Below the pieces are notes generated by a model. The model was not told the DNA's origin. It worked only from the letters and a program-made list of their open reading frames with translations, and made no database searches. Below are positions 1-8,484 of a DNA stretch of 64,000 bases, piece after piece (the stretch's first letter is position 1; the number at the start of each line of letters is the position of its first letter). This DNA is from JANPCX01 sp046049865 (GTDB lineage Bacteria; Pseudomonadota; Gammaproteobacteria; Burkholderiales; Burkholderiaceae_C). The translations under genes were made by a program, and so were the position numbers. The stretch lies in contig JBJOQO010000001.1 in NCBI GenBank assembly GCA_046049865.1, positions 115,221-179,220 of the forward strand, given 5' to 3'.

Positions 1-770
1 AGTTCAACGAAAGCGGCAAAGGCCGCTGGCTGGCACTGACGCATGGGCAAGGGCCGCTGACGGTGGCCAATGGTTTCACCAACCAGGGCGAGGTGCTCAT
101 CAAAACGCGCCAAGCCAGCGATGCCCTGGGTGCCACCAAGATGGATCGTCCCGAGTGGATTGACATCGACAAACAAGGCTGGGTCTATTGCACGCTCACC
201 AACAACAGCAACCGAGGTGGCGACAAACAGCCAGGAGCCGACCCCGCCAACCCGCGCGCCAACAACACCACGGGCCACATCATTCGCTGGAAAGACGCGG
301 GGGACTTCCACGGTGAAACGTTCGAGTGGAACCACTTCGTCTTGGCGGGAGACCCGGCCAACGAGCGTGCTGATGCCAAAGGCAACATCAAGGGCGACGC
401 CTTTGCCTGCCCGGACGGCCTGTGGACCGATGCACGCGGAGTGCTCTGGATTCAGTGCGACATGTCCACCTCGGCCATGGGCAAAGGTGACCTGGCACGC
501 CTGGGCCACAACGCCATGCTAGCGGCCGATGTCAAAACCGGCGAGGTGCGCCGTTTCCTCACCGGCCCCGCTGGCTGCGAAATCACCGGCGCCACCGCCA
601 CGCCTGATGGCCGCACCATGTTCATCAACATTCAGCACCCAGGTGAGAGCCCTTCCGAGCGCAGCGACCCGAATGCGCCGACCAAAATCTCCACGTGGCC
701 CAACGGCGGGCGTCCGCGCTCGGCAACGGTGGTCATTCGCAAGAAAGATGGTGGGGTGATCGGGACTTGA
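1..770 (+). CDS. PhoX family (DUF839) phosphatase, C-terminal part
   Basis: This is the 3' end of a gene that begins before the window; the reading frame is open from base 3 and ends in TGA at 768-770. The visible ~255 residues match the C-terminal part of PhoX/DUF839 proteins, which are secreted Ca/Fe-dependent alkaline phosphatases exported by Tat. Recognisable pieces are MDRPEWIDID, the asparagine-rich TLTNNSNRG segment, GHIIRW, FACPDGLW and the closing stretch with FINIQHPGE followed by WPNGG. In known members these line the metal-binding propeller surface. The Tat signal and N-terminal ligands lie outside the window. A strong intrinsic terminator follows, so this is the last gene of its unit. 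The family call is secure; substrate specificity is inferred from the family. Confidence 0.85.
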   Translation, partial: FNESGKGRWLALTHGQGPLTVANGFTNQGEVLIKTRQASDALGATKMDRPEWIDIDKQGWVYCTLTNNSNRGGDKQPGADPANPRANNTTGHIIRWKDAGDFHGETFEWNHFVLAGDPANERADAKGNIKGDAFACPDGLWTDARGVLWIQCDMSTSAMGKGDLARLGHNAMLAADVKTGEVRRFLTGPAGCEITGATATPDGRTMFINIQHPGESPSERSDPNAPTKISTWPNGGRPRSATVVIRKKDGGVIGT

Positions 771-786
771 TCCTTGCAGCCACACC

Positions 787-816
787 AAAAAGCGAGGCAG
801 ATGCCTCGCTTTTTTT
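787..816 (+). terminator. Intrinsic terminator after the PhoX gene
   Basis: A perfect GCGAGGC/GCCTCGC stem (792-798 with 803-809) has an AGAT loop, is preceded by five A and followed by seven T. It lies 16 bp after the PhoX stop codon and before the next start at 872, so it should end PhoX transcription. The A-run/T-run symmetry lengthens the stem. Confidence 0.9.
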
Positions 817-871
817 CTTGGTGCCATCGATCCGTATCATCTCCCGCATCGAACTTCCAAACACTGCCGCC

Positions 872-2278
872 ATGTTATTGAACGACGTCCACTCCCAACT
901 CAACCCCACCACCGTGGCCGAGGTGGTGCGCCCCTCCACACTGCAGGCCCTGTGTGATGTGGTGAAACAAGCGGCGCGCGAAGGTGTGTCTTTGTCGGTG
1001 GCCGGAGCCCGGCACGCCATGGGTGGACAGCAGTTTGCAGCGCAGAAGCGCCATGTGGACATGACGGGTTTGAGCCGCGTATTGCAGGCCGACGCAACGC
1101 GGGGCCTGCTGCAAATCGAAGCCGGCGCCAACTGGCAGCACATCATCGCCGCCACGCATCAGATGCCGACACCGGACGGAGGAACTTGGGCGATTCGCCA
1201 GAAACAAACCGGCGTTGACGAGGTGACTTTGGGCGGCTCAATTTCTGCCAACGCCCATGGCCGTGGTTTGTTGATGCAGCCTCTGGGCGCCGACATTGAA
1301 GACCTCACCTTGGTGGATGCGCAGGGTGAAGTTCTGCTGTGCAGCCGCAGCCAACATGCTGAGTTGTTTTCTTTGGTCATCGGCGGGTACGGTCTTTTTG
1401 GTTTGATTTACGCCGCCACCTTGCGTCTGGTGCCGCGCCAGCGCGTGCGGCGTGTGGTGGACATCCTCGACCTGGCCGACGCCATGAATGCCATCTACCG
1501 ACGTGTGGACGACGGCTGCTTGTACGGTGACTTTCAGTTTGTGATCGACCCCCAGGACGACCGCTTTTTGCACCGAGGCGTGTTCGCTTGCTACAAGCCC
1601 ACGCCAGAGATTGAAGCCGACGGCGCGGCCAGCGCCGACCTTCAACCCGAAGCGTGGTTGCAGCTGTTGAAGCTGGCCCACGACGACAAAGCCCAGGCCT
1701 TCAAACTTTATGCCCAGCATTACCTCGGCACGCATGGTCAGACTTACTGGGCGGACACCATGCAGCTGAGCACCTACATTCCGAGTTACGCGGATTTCCT
1801 GGAGCGCGCCCGTCCAGCGGATCAAAAGCCAGGGCCCAAACAAACCCTGGTGATCGGTGAACACTATGTGCCGCGCGACCACATTGCTGCTTTCATGGCG
1901 CAAGCCGCCGAAGTGCTGAAGGCGCACAGTGTGGAGGTGATTTACGGCACCATCCGCGCCATCTTGAAAGACGACGTCAGCTTCTTGCCCTGGGCCAAAG
2001 ACGACTACGCTTGTGTCATCTTCAATTTGAGAACCGCTCATACCGATGAAGGTCAAGCCCGCACCGCCGCGGCGTTTCGCGGTTTGATCGAAGCCGCTTT
2101 AAACCTGGGCGGCAGCTACTTTCTCACCTACCACCGCCATGCCACACGCGAGCAGGTGTTGCGCGCCTATCCGCAGTTTGAAACCTTCCTGGAACGCAAG
2201 CGGCACTTCGATCCGCAAGAGCGTTTCACCAGTGACTGGTACCGCCACCATGTGGCACTGATGGGCCAACAACCTTGA
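872..2278 (+). CDS. FAD-binding (FAD_binding_4) oxidoreductase
   Basis: A 468-residue flavoprotein of the FAD-linked oxidase (vanillyl-alcohol oxidase/GlcD-like) superfamily. The N-terminal ~200 residues hold the FAD domain, with VVRPSTLQALCDVV, a glycine-rich GARHAMGG segment where family members bind the FAD pyrophosphate, and TLGGSISANAHGRG. The C-terminal part is a substrate/cap domain ending in DPQERFTSDWYR, which resembles the tail of aldonolactone-oxidase-type enzymes. The substrate cannot be told from the sequence. The frame stays open further upstream, but that would run through the PhoX gene and its terminator, so ATG 872 is preferred. The stop codon overlaps the TTG start of the next gene, implying translational coupling. 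Confidence 0.8.
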   Translation: MLLNDVHSQLNPTTVAEVVRPSTLQALCDVVKQAAREGVSLSVAGARHAMGGQQFAAQKRHVDMTGLSRVLQADATRGLLQIEAGANWQHIIAATHQMPTPDGGTWAIRQKQTGVDEVTLGGSISANAHGRGLLMQPLGADIEDLTLVDAQGEVLLCSRSQHAELFSLVIGGYGLFGLIYAATLRLVPRQRVRRVVDILDLADAMNAIYRRVDDGCLYGDFQFVIDPQDDRFLHRGVFACYKPTPEIEADGAASADLQPEAWLQLLKLAHDDKAQAFKLYAQHYLGTHGQTYWADTMQLSTYIPSYADFLERARPADQKPGPKQTLVIGEHYVPRDHIAAFMAQAAEVLKAHSVEVIYGTIRAILKDDVSFLPWAKDDYACVIFNLRTAHTDEGQARTAAAFRGLIEAALNLGGSYFLTYHRHATREQVLRAYPQFETFLERKRHFDPQERFTSDWYRHHVALMGQQP

Positions 2279-3156
2279 AGGCCGGCCAGGCCAGCACCAC
2301 CGCCAAGGTGATCGCCGCCAGCACCGTGCTGCTGGCCAGTACGCCGGCCGATCAAGGTTTGGTGCCTGTCGGTGCGGCCGATCTGTGCCGCCAATTTTTG
2401 TCGACCACCGGGGCCGACCGCTGCCTCGCTGCCAGTGCCACCAGCGGGTGGACACGTTGGGCGTGGCGACTGATGGAGCGCCTGACCCACCCCGGCATCA
2501 TGCGCCACTACCTGCTTCGCAAACAGTGGATCGAGGCGCAATGCCGCTTGGCCTTGCAGCAAGGGGTGGACCGGGTGATCGTCATCGGTGCGGGCCTGGA
2601 TACCTTGGCTCTGCGGTTGGCGCCAGAGTTCCCCAATGTCGCCTGGGTGGAGATTGACCACCCAGCCACGCAAGACTTCAAACGCCGAGGCTTGATCCAC
2701 GCGGGCCTACAGTTGCCTGCGAACCTGACGCTGCTCGGCGTCGATCTGTCGACCTCCCCTTTGCCGACCGCTTTGAAACAAGACACACGCACCACCCTGG
2801 TGGTGATCGAAGGCGTGTTGATGTACCTGAAAGAGGCCGATGTAGCCGCCTTGCTGCGCGATCAAATCCGTGCCTTGTCGACCGTGCCGGTGCGGCTCAT
2901 CTTCAGCCACATGGTGCGCTGGCCACAAGGCCGCGCCGGTTTTCGACCCTCCAGCTGGTGGGTCGACCGCTGGCTGGCCTGGCGGGCCGAGCCCTTCCTG
3001 TGGACCATGGCACCTCAGGCGCTTGCGCCCTGGTTGCAGGGCTTGGGGTTTGAGCTGCTGCATGAGGCCGAGCCGCCGTTCACGACGGAGGTCGTCCTGC
3101 CCACTGATTGTTTGAAGGGGGAGAACTTGGTGATGTGCGTGGCCGACGGAGGCTAA
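2275..3156 (+). CDS. Class I SAM-dependent methyltransferase, LCMT/PPM1-like
   Basis: 293 residues of the leucine carboxyl methyltransferase-like family, often annotated as O-methyltransferase involved in polyketide biosynthesis. The SAM-binding motif I is VIVIGAGLDTLALRL near residues 100-115, followed by the acidic motif WVEIDHPATQ that is typical of the family. Later, VVIEGVLMYL is the conserved post-I/IV region (EGVxMYL). The proposed start is TTG 2275, overlapping the upstream TGA by 3 bases, so the gene is probably coupled to the flavoprotein. The natural methyl acceptor is unknown. No polyketide gene is nearby, so the common family name should not be taken literally. Confidence 0.78.
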   Translation: MKAGQASTTAKVIAASTVLLASTPADQGLVPVGAADLCRQFLSTTGADRCLAASATSGWTRWAWRLMERLTHPGIMRHYLLRKQWIEAQCRLALQQGVDRVIVIGAGLDTLALRLAPEFPNVAWVEIDHPATQDFKRRGLIHAGLQLPANLTLLGVDLSTSPLPTALKQDTRTTLVVIEGVLMYLKEADVAALLRDQIRALSTVPVRLIFSHMVRWPQGRAGFRPSSWWVDRWLAWRAEPFLWTMAPQALAPWLQGLGFELLHEAEPPFTTEVVLPTDCLKGENLVMCVADGG

Positions 3157-3200
3157 GACGACAGGTTTGCAGATGATTGAAGCGATTCGAAAACGACCAC

Positions 3201-3386
3201 TTACTTTCGATGGCCCCTACGCAAGAAAGACCAAAGTAAACCAGCCAAACAGCCCAGACCGATAAACCAAGCACCAGCGCTGATCGTATCGGCTCCTGTC
3301 GGCGCAAACCAATGGAACAGAATCGCCACGAGCAAACCAATAACGAAACCAACGAAAACTTCAAAGGACTGTAGTAGATCAATCAT
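3201..3386 (-). CDS. Small two-helix membrane protein, function unknown
   Basis: A 61-residue protein with two hydrophobic segments (about residues 9-27 and 38-54) joined by a short polar loop, and a basic C-terminus (RRGHRK), suggesting a hairpin with the tail in the cytoplasm. A good ribosome binding site (GGTAGGAG) lies 8 bases before the ATG at 3386, which supports translation. It is co-directional with and 19 bp downstream of mmsA, so it may be on the same transcript. I do not recognise a family. Confidence 0.5.
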   Translation of the reverse strand: MIDLLQSFEVFVGFVIGLLVAILFHWFAPTGADTISAGAWFIGLGCLAGLLWSFLRRGHRK

Positions 3387-3405
3387 GAACTGAAGCTCCT
3401 ACCGT

Positions 3406-4926
3406 TCACCGCGCCGTCGGCATCACAAACTCCGCTCCCGCTGCGGTTCCGGCGGGCCAGCGCTGCATGACCGATTTTTGCTTGGTGTAAAAACGAACCG
3501 CCTCTTCGCCGTACGCATGCATGTCTCCAAACATGCTCTTCTTCCAGCCGCCAAAACCCATCCATGCCATGGGCACGGGAATGGGCACATTGATGCCCAC
3601 CATGCCGACTTCAATGCGCCGCGAAAACTCACGCGCCACGCCGCCGTCGCGGGTGTAGCAGGACACGCCGTTGGCGTAGTCGCAGGCGTTGATGAGTTCA
3701 ATCGCAGCATCCAAGGTTTTCACGCGCACGCAGCAAAGCACGGGGCCAAAAATTTCTTCGCGGTAAATGCGCATGGTGGGCGTGACGTGGTCAAACAAGC
3801 TGCCACCCGTGAAAAAACCGTGTTCATGGCCGGGCACCTTCAGCCTTCGACCATCCACCACCAATGTGGCGCCTTCATCCACACCACTGGCAATCAAACC
3901 TTCGATGCGCTCCAAGGCCGCGCGGTTGACGATGGGGCCCATCTCTGCATCCGGCGCCATGCCGTCTTTCACGACCAAAGACCTGGCACGTTGGGCCAAA
4001 GCCTGCACCACGGTGTCGGCCACATCGCCCACCAAAACAGCCACCGAGATCGCCATGCAGCGTTCTCCCGCCGAACCGTAAGCCGCACCAATCAAAGCGT
4101 CCACCGCTTGCGGCAAATCGGCGTCGGGCATCACCACCAAATGATTCTTCGCACCGCCCAAGGCCTGCACCCGTTTGCCCAGGCGGGCGCCGGTTTCATA
4201 CAGGCTGTGGGCAATGGGCGTGCTACCGACAAAACTCAGCGCTTTCACGTCAGGGTGTTTTAAGAGCGCATCAACGGCCACTTTGTCGCCTTGAACCACA
4301 TTGAACACACCGTCGGGCAGGCCGGCTTCTTTCAACAGTTGGGCCATGAAAACCGAGGCTGAAGGGTCACGCTCGCTGGGCTTCAAGACAAAACTGTTGC
4401 CGCAGGCAATGGCCAAGGGGAACATCCAGCACGGCACCATGCAGGGAAAGTTAAAGGGCGTGACGCCGGCAACCACACCGAGGGGTTGGCGCCAGATCCA
4501 GTTGTCGATCCCGGTGCTGGCTTGGTCACTGAAATCACCTTTGAGCAGTTGCGGTGCGCCACAAGCGAATTCAATGATGTCGATCCCGCGCATCACTTCG
4601 CCCTGCGCATCGCTGAACACCTTGCCGTGTTCTGAGGTGATGATTGCAGCCAACTCGTCTTTGTGCTGGTTCATCAGAGCAAGGAATTGGTTCAGCACCC
4701 GTGCTCGGCGGATAGGCGGGGTGTCAGCCCAGGCGGGAAATGCTTGCCGGGCTGCTTCGACCGCGGCGTGCACGTGAGCTTCTTCGGCCATCACCACGTG
4801 GCGGGCCACTTGGCCTGTGGCGGGATTAAAAACGGGCTCGCGCCGTGTGCCCTCGCTGTGCACAGCACGGCCCTCAATCCAATGGGGGACGGCGGCATAG
4901 GTCGGGCGGTGGGTTGGATTGATCAT
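3406..4926 (-). CDS. mmsA: CoA-acylating methylmalonate-semialdehyde dehydrogenase
   Basis: 506 residues of the aldehyde dehydrogenase superfamily. It converts (methyl)malonate semialdehyde plus CoA and NAD to propionyl- or acetyl-CoA, a late step of valine, beta-alanine and inositol breakdown. The N-terminal Rossmann part has VTPFNFP and LKPSERDP (the NAD-site lysine), then SFVGSTPIA, and the catalytic cysteine is Cys290 in YGSAGERCMA. The alanine/methionine around this cysteine and the length are typical of MmsA rather than generic ALDH. In other proteobacteria mmsA usually sits with mmsB or acyl-CoA dehydrogenases; here no valine-pathway neighbour is visible. A 165-bp spacer without a gene separates it from the lipoprotein gene upstream. 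Confidence 0.92.
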   Translation of the reverse strand: MINPTHRPTYAAVPHWIEGRAVHSEGTRREPVFNPATGQVARHVVMAEEAHVHAAVEAARQAFPAWADTPPIRRARVLNQFLALMNQHKDELAAIITSEHGKVFSDAQGEVMRGIDIIEFACGAPQLLKGDFSDQASTGIDNWIWRQPLGVVAGVTPFNFPCMVPCWMFPLAIACGNSFVLKPSERDPSASVFMAQLLKEAGLPDGVFNVVQGDKVAVDALLKHPDVKALSFVGSTPIAHSLYETGARLGKRVQALGGAKNHLVVMPDADLPQAVDALIGAAYGSAGERCMAISVAVLVGDVADTVVQALAQRARSLVVKDGMAPDAEMGPIVNRAALERIEGLIASGVDEGATLVVDGRRLKVPGHEHGFFTGGSLFDHVTPTMRIYREEIFGPVLCCVRVKTLDAAIELINACDYANGVSCYTRDGGVAREFSRRIEVGMVGINVPIPVPMAWMGFGGWKKSMFGDMHAYGEEAVRFYTKQKSVMQRWPAGTAAGAEFVMPTAR

Positions 4927-5091
4927 GGGGCACCTCGTGAGACAGATGCCCGCAGTTTATGAGGATGGCATGCGTTCCTCATCACCGGCTCGCTTGCCGC
5001 CACAGGCTCCACCCATGAGAAACACTGGGCCGCTCCGAAATTTTCCATGCCCAAGGCCCACGAAGGTGCCCTTTCAGACCCCCGGTGAGGC

Positions 5092-6759
5092 TCAATACGC
5101 GCCCACTCGATTGGTCACATTGCGCGACTCGCCCAAATAGTTTGTGCTGACCGTGTTGTCCACACCCCCTGCAGGAACGGAAGGTGCACTTGGCAGTTCG
5201 TTCCGCGCGAAGTTGGGAATGGGGTGCACGGTCAGTCGATCAACGTTGCCGCCTGATAGAGCCCGAAAATCTCCGGTTGCTGCGTTTACCAGTTGCGGCT
5301 CAAGGGCGTTGATGCTGTTCTGCGCCACGAGCAAAGTCGGGTTGCAGGTGGCGTGGCTGGCGGGACAAGCACTGCCATCCTCTATGCCCAAGGGATGACT
5401 GGATGGCCCATTCCAAATCACGTTGCCACGCATGATCAGGCCCGCATCACTTCGTGCGTCAAGAGGCACATTGCTGCTGGCGGGATTGCTCAGGGCGCCA
5501 AATATCTGAAACTGCTGCCAGCGGCTGGGTGCGCTGGCTGGGTTGTAAAAAATGTTGTTGAAGACCAGGACGTTGCGGTTCGGGATACGGACCGCATTGC
5601 TGCCGTTGTCGACCACGGTGGTGCCCCAACCCCCAGCGTTCAAGTACTGCTGGCAACGCTCACGGCCCGTGTCGCCTGGTTGACCATCACAACTGCGCAG
5701 CCCCGCCACGGCTTCAAACACATGGCTGCGGCTGCCAATGCGGTAGAAGGTGTTGTGGGCGAACAGCACGTTGAACGCACCCTGCGCACCAATGGCCGCC
5801 CCCTCCACGTTGTGCACCAGGTTGTTGATGAAACGAATGTCGTAGGCCTCGTAGTGCAACCAGGGTGAAGTCATGAACTGAAAACCCGTGCCCTGGCCCG
5901 CCGTGAAACCACCGGTGCCGCAGTTCGTATAGGTGTTGCCTTCGATGCGCAAATACGCAGAGCCACCTTTGGCGTACTGGCACCAATCACCCGCGTTGTG
6001 GATCTTGTTGCCCACGACATGGCCGTATTGCACACCGACATAGTCGATGGCGTTGTCCCATGCACCGGAGATGTCGTTGCCTTCCACGTACACATGCTGG
6101 GACTGGTTGATCTTGATGGTTTCCTGCGCCACGCGGTTGCCGCCACTGAGCACGCTGTCCCGCACCAGCAGGTATTGGCATTGTTCGCAGTGCAAGGCGT
6201 CCCCTGCGGGTTGGGGTGCAATCATCAAGTTAACAAGGTAGAGGTAGTGCACATCAAACACGTTGAGATCGCCCGCCAGCGTGACCGTGCCTGCGGTCTC
6301 GGCAGTGATCAGAATTGGAAAGGTCCGCGTGCCGCGTCGACCGTCCATGTAGTTGGGCAGACTGGCTTCGGGGTAGGTGCCGGGGGCCAGCAAGATGCGG
6401 TAGCCGGTGCTGGCGAGCGTTCCCCGAGGCACCTTTTGCCAAGCTGCGGTCAAGGTGCGCAGCGGCGTGGTGCTGCTCAGGCCGTCGTTGGCGTCATTGC
6501 CAGTCGTGCTGACATACACGGTGGTCAGTACTGGTGTCCCCATGTCGTAACGCCCTTGCACCAATGGCGCAGGTGCGGCGGGCGCTGAACTGGCCGGGGG
6601 GTTGGTGACCGGCGCGGGTGCGGGTGCAGGCGATGAAGCAACCGGCGCTGACGGGTTGCTGGTGCTTGTTCCACCACCGCCGCCACCGCAACCCCATAGA
6701 GCAACAACGGCGAAAACACCCACCAAGGGGGCAACGAAACGGCGCGACAAAGGCTGCAT
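5092..6759 (-). CDS. Lipoprotein with right-handed beta-helix domain
   Basis: 555 residues from ATG 6759, which has a GGGAG ribosome site. Residues 1-24 form a lipoprotein signal ending in ALWG-Cys, followed by a run of glycines and a Ser/Pro/Ala-rich linker of about 45 residues that would space the domain from the membrane. From about residue 80 there is VYVSTTGNDANDG and LLAPGTYPE, the entry sequence of parallel beta-helix (pectate-lyase-like, DUF1565) proteins, then repeated short strands with conserved asparagines (VEGNDISG, IEGNTYTN, VFNNIFYN). A polysaccharide-binding or -cleaving role is plausible, but no catalytic residues can be assigned. An ATG 33 bases further upstream is a less likely start because it would precede the signal peptide. 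Confidence 0.78.
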   Translation of the reverse strand: MQPLSRRFVAPLVGVFAVVALWGCGGGGGGTSTSNPSAPVASSPAPAPAPVTNPPASSAPAAPAPLVQGRYDMGTPVLTTVYVSTTGNDANDGLSSTTPLRTLTAAWQKVPRGTLASTGYRILLAPGTYPEASLPNYMDGRRGTRTFPILITAETAGTVTLAGDLNVFDVHYLYLVNLMIAPQPAGDALHCEQCQYLLVRDSVLSGGNRVAQETIKINQSQHVYVEGNDISGAWDNAIDYVGVQYGHVVGNKIHNAGDWCQYAKGGSAYLRIEGNTYTNCGTGGFTAGQGTGFQFMTSPWLHYEAYDIRFINNLVHNVEGAAIGAQGAFNVLFAHNTFYRIGSRSHVFEAVAGLRSCDGQPGDTGRERCQQYLNAGGWGTTVVDNGSNAVRIPNRNVLVFNNIFYNPASAPSRWQQFQIFGALSNPASSNVPLDARSDAGLIMRGNVIWNGPSSHPLGIEDGSACPASHATCNPTLLVAQNSINALEPQLVNAATGDFRALSGGNVDRLTVHPIPNFARNELPSAPSVPAGGVDNTVSTNYLGESRNVTNRVGAY

Positions 6760-6848
6760 GAAGGACTCCCGGAATCCGACCCAAAGATTCATGCCGCAAT
6801 ATCGGACAGAGCCCTGCAAACTTGAAGGCCCTCAAGCCTCTGGCCTGT

Positions 6849-7280
6849 TCACAGCTTGTGCGTCGACAACAAAATACTGGTCTCGGTATTGGCGATGCCT
6901 TCAATTTGACGGATGCTGTCCAGTACCCGGTCAAACGCTTCCAGTGTGTCGGCGCGCACCTCGGCCACCATGTCCCAGCGGCCGTTGGTGGTGTGCAAGG
7001 CGAACACATGCGGGTTGCCTCGCAAGGAGCGCAGGACTTCCTTGTCCTTGTTGCCTTCGACCACCACATTCATCAATGCCCGGATGCGCTGTGATTCCGC
7101 CTGCGGTTTGAGGCGCACGGTGTAGCCCACAACCACACCGTCACGCTCCAAGCGCTGCAGGCGGTTTTGCACCGTTCCACGTGCCACCCGCAGCTTTTTA
7201 GCCAAGGTGGCGACGGGCAATCGGGCGTTGTCCCGAAGCAGCGAGATCAACTCGCGGTCAATGTCATCAAGGCCGGACAC
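6849..7280 (-). CDS. Lrp/AsnC family transcriptional regulator
   Basis: 143 residues. The N-terminal helix-turn-helix is recognisable (LDDIDRELISLL, LAKKLRVARGTVQNRLQRLE), followed by the RAM effector domain (VNVVVEG-type strand, HTTNGRWDMVAEVR, ending NTETSILLSTHKL). The chosen start is GTG 7280, because it gives the family length and has CTGGAG 7 bases upstream; the frame is open further upstream without family similarity. It is divergent from ocd. Lrp-type regulators placed this way usually sense the amino acid degraded by the neighbours, here probably arginine, ornithine or citrulline (inference). Confidence 0.9.
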   Translation of the reverse strand: MSGLDDIDRELISLLRDNARLPVATLAKKLRVARGTVQNRLQRLERDGVVVGYTVRLKPQAESQRIRALMNVVVEGNKDKEVLRSLRGNPHVFALHTTNGRWDMVAEVRADTLEAFDRVLDSIRQIEGIANTETSILLSTHKL

Positions 7281-7354
7281 ATTGCACTCCAGTATTGGCA
7301 ATATGCTCAGTTTATGGCACTTAATGATCAAAATTCTGTCTTTTTGTTGGCACA

Positions 7355-7379
7355 GCTCAGCAGCAAACTCCCGCTGAGC
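7355..7379. promoter_or_regulatory. Inverted repeat in the lrp-ocd intergenic region
   Basis: GCTCAGC (7355-7361) and GCTGAGC (7373-7379) form a perfect 7-bp inverted repeat with an 11-base centre, 44 bp before the ocd start. The surrounding 7281-7422 region is clearly AT-richer than the genes and holds the divergent promoters. The repeat could be an operator for the Lrp protein or a hairpin in the ocd leader. Neither -10/-35 pair is convincing by eye. Confidence 0.35.
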
Positions 7380-7422
7380 GATCCGGCCGTGTGGCCCTTT
7401 TTTCTGTGTTGAGGAGACGCCC

Positions 7423-8472
7423 ATGACCCGCTTTGTCGATGTCCACGCCCTGAGCCACTTGGTTCAAGAGCTGGGCGCCACCACTTTCATCGAAGAGTTG
7501 GTGGGCACCTTGAAAGAAGACTTCCTGCGCTGGGAATCGTTTGACAAATCAGCCCGTGTCGCCAACCACTCGCCCGTGGGCGTGATCGAGCTGATGCCGG
7601 TTTCTGACACCCGGCTCTATGCCTTCAAGTATGTCAATGGCCACCCGGCCAACACGGCGCGAGGTTTGTTCACCGTAATGGCCTTTGGCGTGCTCGCCGA
7701 TGTGGAAACCGGCTATCCGCTGCTGCTGTCAGAGTTGACCCTCACCACCGCGTTTCGCACAGCGGCCACCTCGGTGATGGCGGCCATGGCCTTGGCGCGC
7801 CCCAACAGCAGGTCCATGGCGCTGATCGGCAATGGCGCACAAAGTGAGTTCCAGGCCTTGGCCTTTCACCACATGATGGGCATCAAGGAGTTGCGGGTGT
7901 TCGATGTGGACGGGCAGGCGAGCGAAAAGCTCCAGCGCAACCTGGCGGCCTTCAAGGACTTAAAGGTGGTTCGCGCTGCCTCAGCCAAAGAGGCCGTGCG
8001 CGGGGCCGACATCGTCACCACCGTCACCGCAGACAAATCCTACGCCACCATATTGACGCCCGACATGATCGAACCCGGCATGCACATCAACGGGGTGGGC
8101 GGTGACTGCCCCGGCAAAACCGAGTTGCATCCCGATGTGTTGCGCGCCGCCAAGGTCTTTGTCGAATTCGAGCCGCAAACCCGCATTGAAGGTGACATCC
8201 AGCAACTGCCTGCAGATTTTCCCGTGGTGGAGTTGTGGCGGGTACTGACGGGCCAAACACCGGGTCGCGACAACGCCGAGCAAATCACCGTGTTCGACTC
8301 GGTCGGTTTTGCACTGGAAGACTTTTCCGCGCTGCGTTATGTCTATCGCAAAGCCTGTGAGCGAGGTATCGGCGTCGAGACCGATTTGATCCCACCGACC
8401 GACGACCCGAAAGACCTGTTTCGTCATACCCGCCGTGGTGCCGTTCGCGCCAACCTGCGCTGTGCGGCTTGA
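7423..8472 (+). CDS. ocd: Ornithine cyclodeaminase
   Basis: 349 residues, the length of classical ornithine cyclodeaminases, which convert L-ornithine to L-proline and ammonia using bound NAD. The NAD-binding motif is ALIGNGAQSEFQALAF near residue 130, with FDVDG as the adenosine-binding acidic strand. HINGVGGDCPGKTELHPDVL carries the aspartate placed like the catalytic one, and the tail VETDLIPPTDDPKDLF is specific for true OCDs rather than the shorter mu-crystallin-like relatives. Together with arginase further downstream it forms an arginine to ornithine to proline route. Its last 106 codons are duplicated, diverged but without indels, in the chimeric reading frame at 9535-9948. Confidence 0.93.
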   Translation: MTRFVDVHALSHLVQELGATTFIEELVGTLKEDFLRWESFDKSARVANHSPVGVIELMPVSDTRLYAFKYVNGHPANTARGLFTVMAFGVLADVETGYPLLLSELTLTTAFRTAATSVMAAMALARPNSRSMALIGNGAQSEFQALAFHHMMGIKELRVFDVDGQASEKLQRNLAAFKDLKVVRAASAKEAVRGADIVTTVTADKSYATILTPDMIEPGMHINGVGGDCPGKTELHPDVLRAAKVFVEFEPQTRIEGDIQQLPADFPVVELWRVLTGQTPGRDNAEQITVFDSVGFALEDFSALRYVYRKACERGIGVETDLIPPTDDPKDLFRHTRRGAVRANLRCAA

Positions 8473-8484
8473 GTGCGCTGAAAG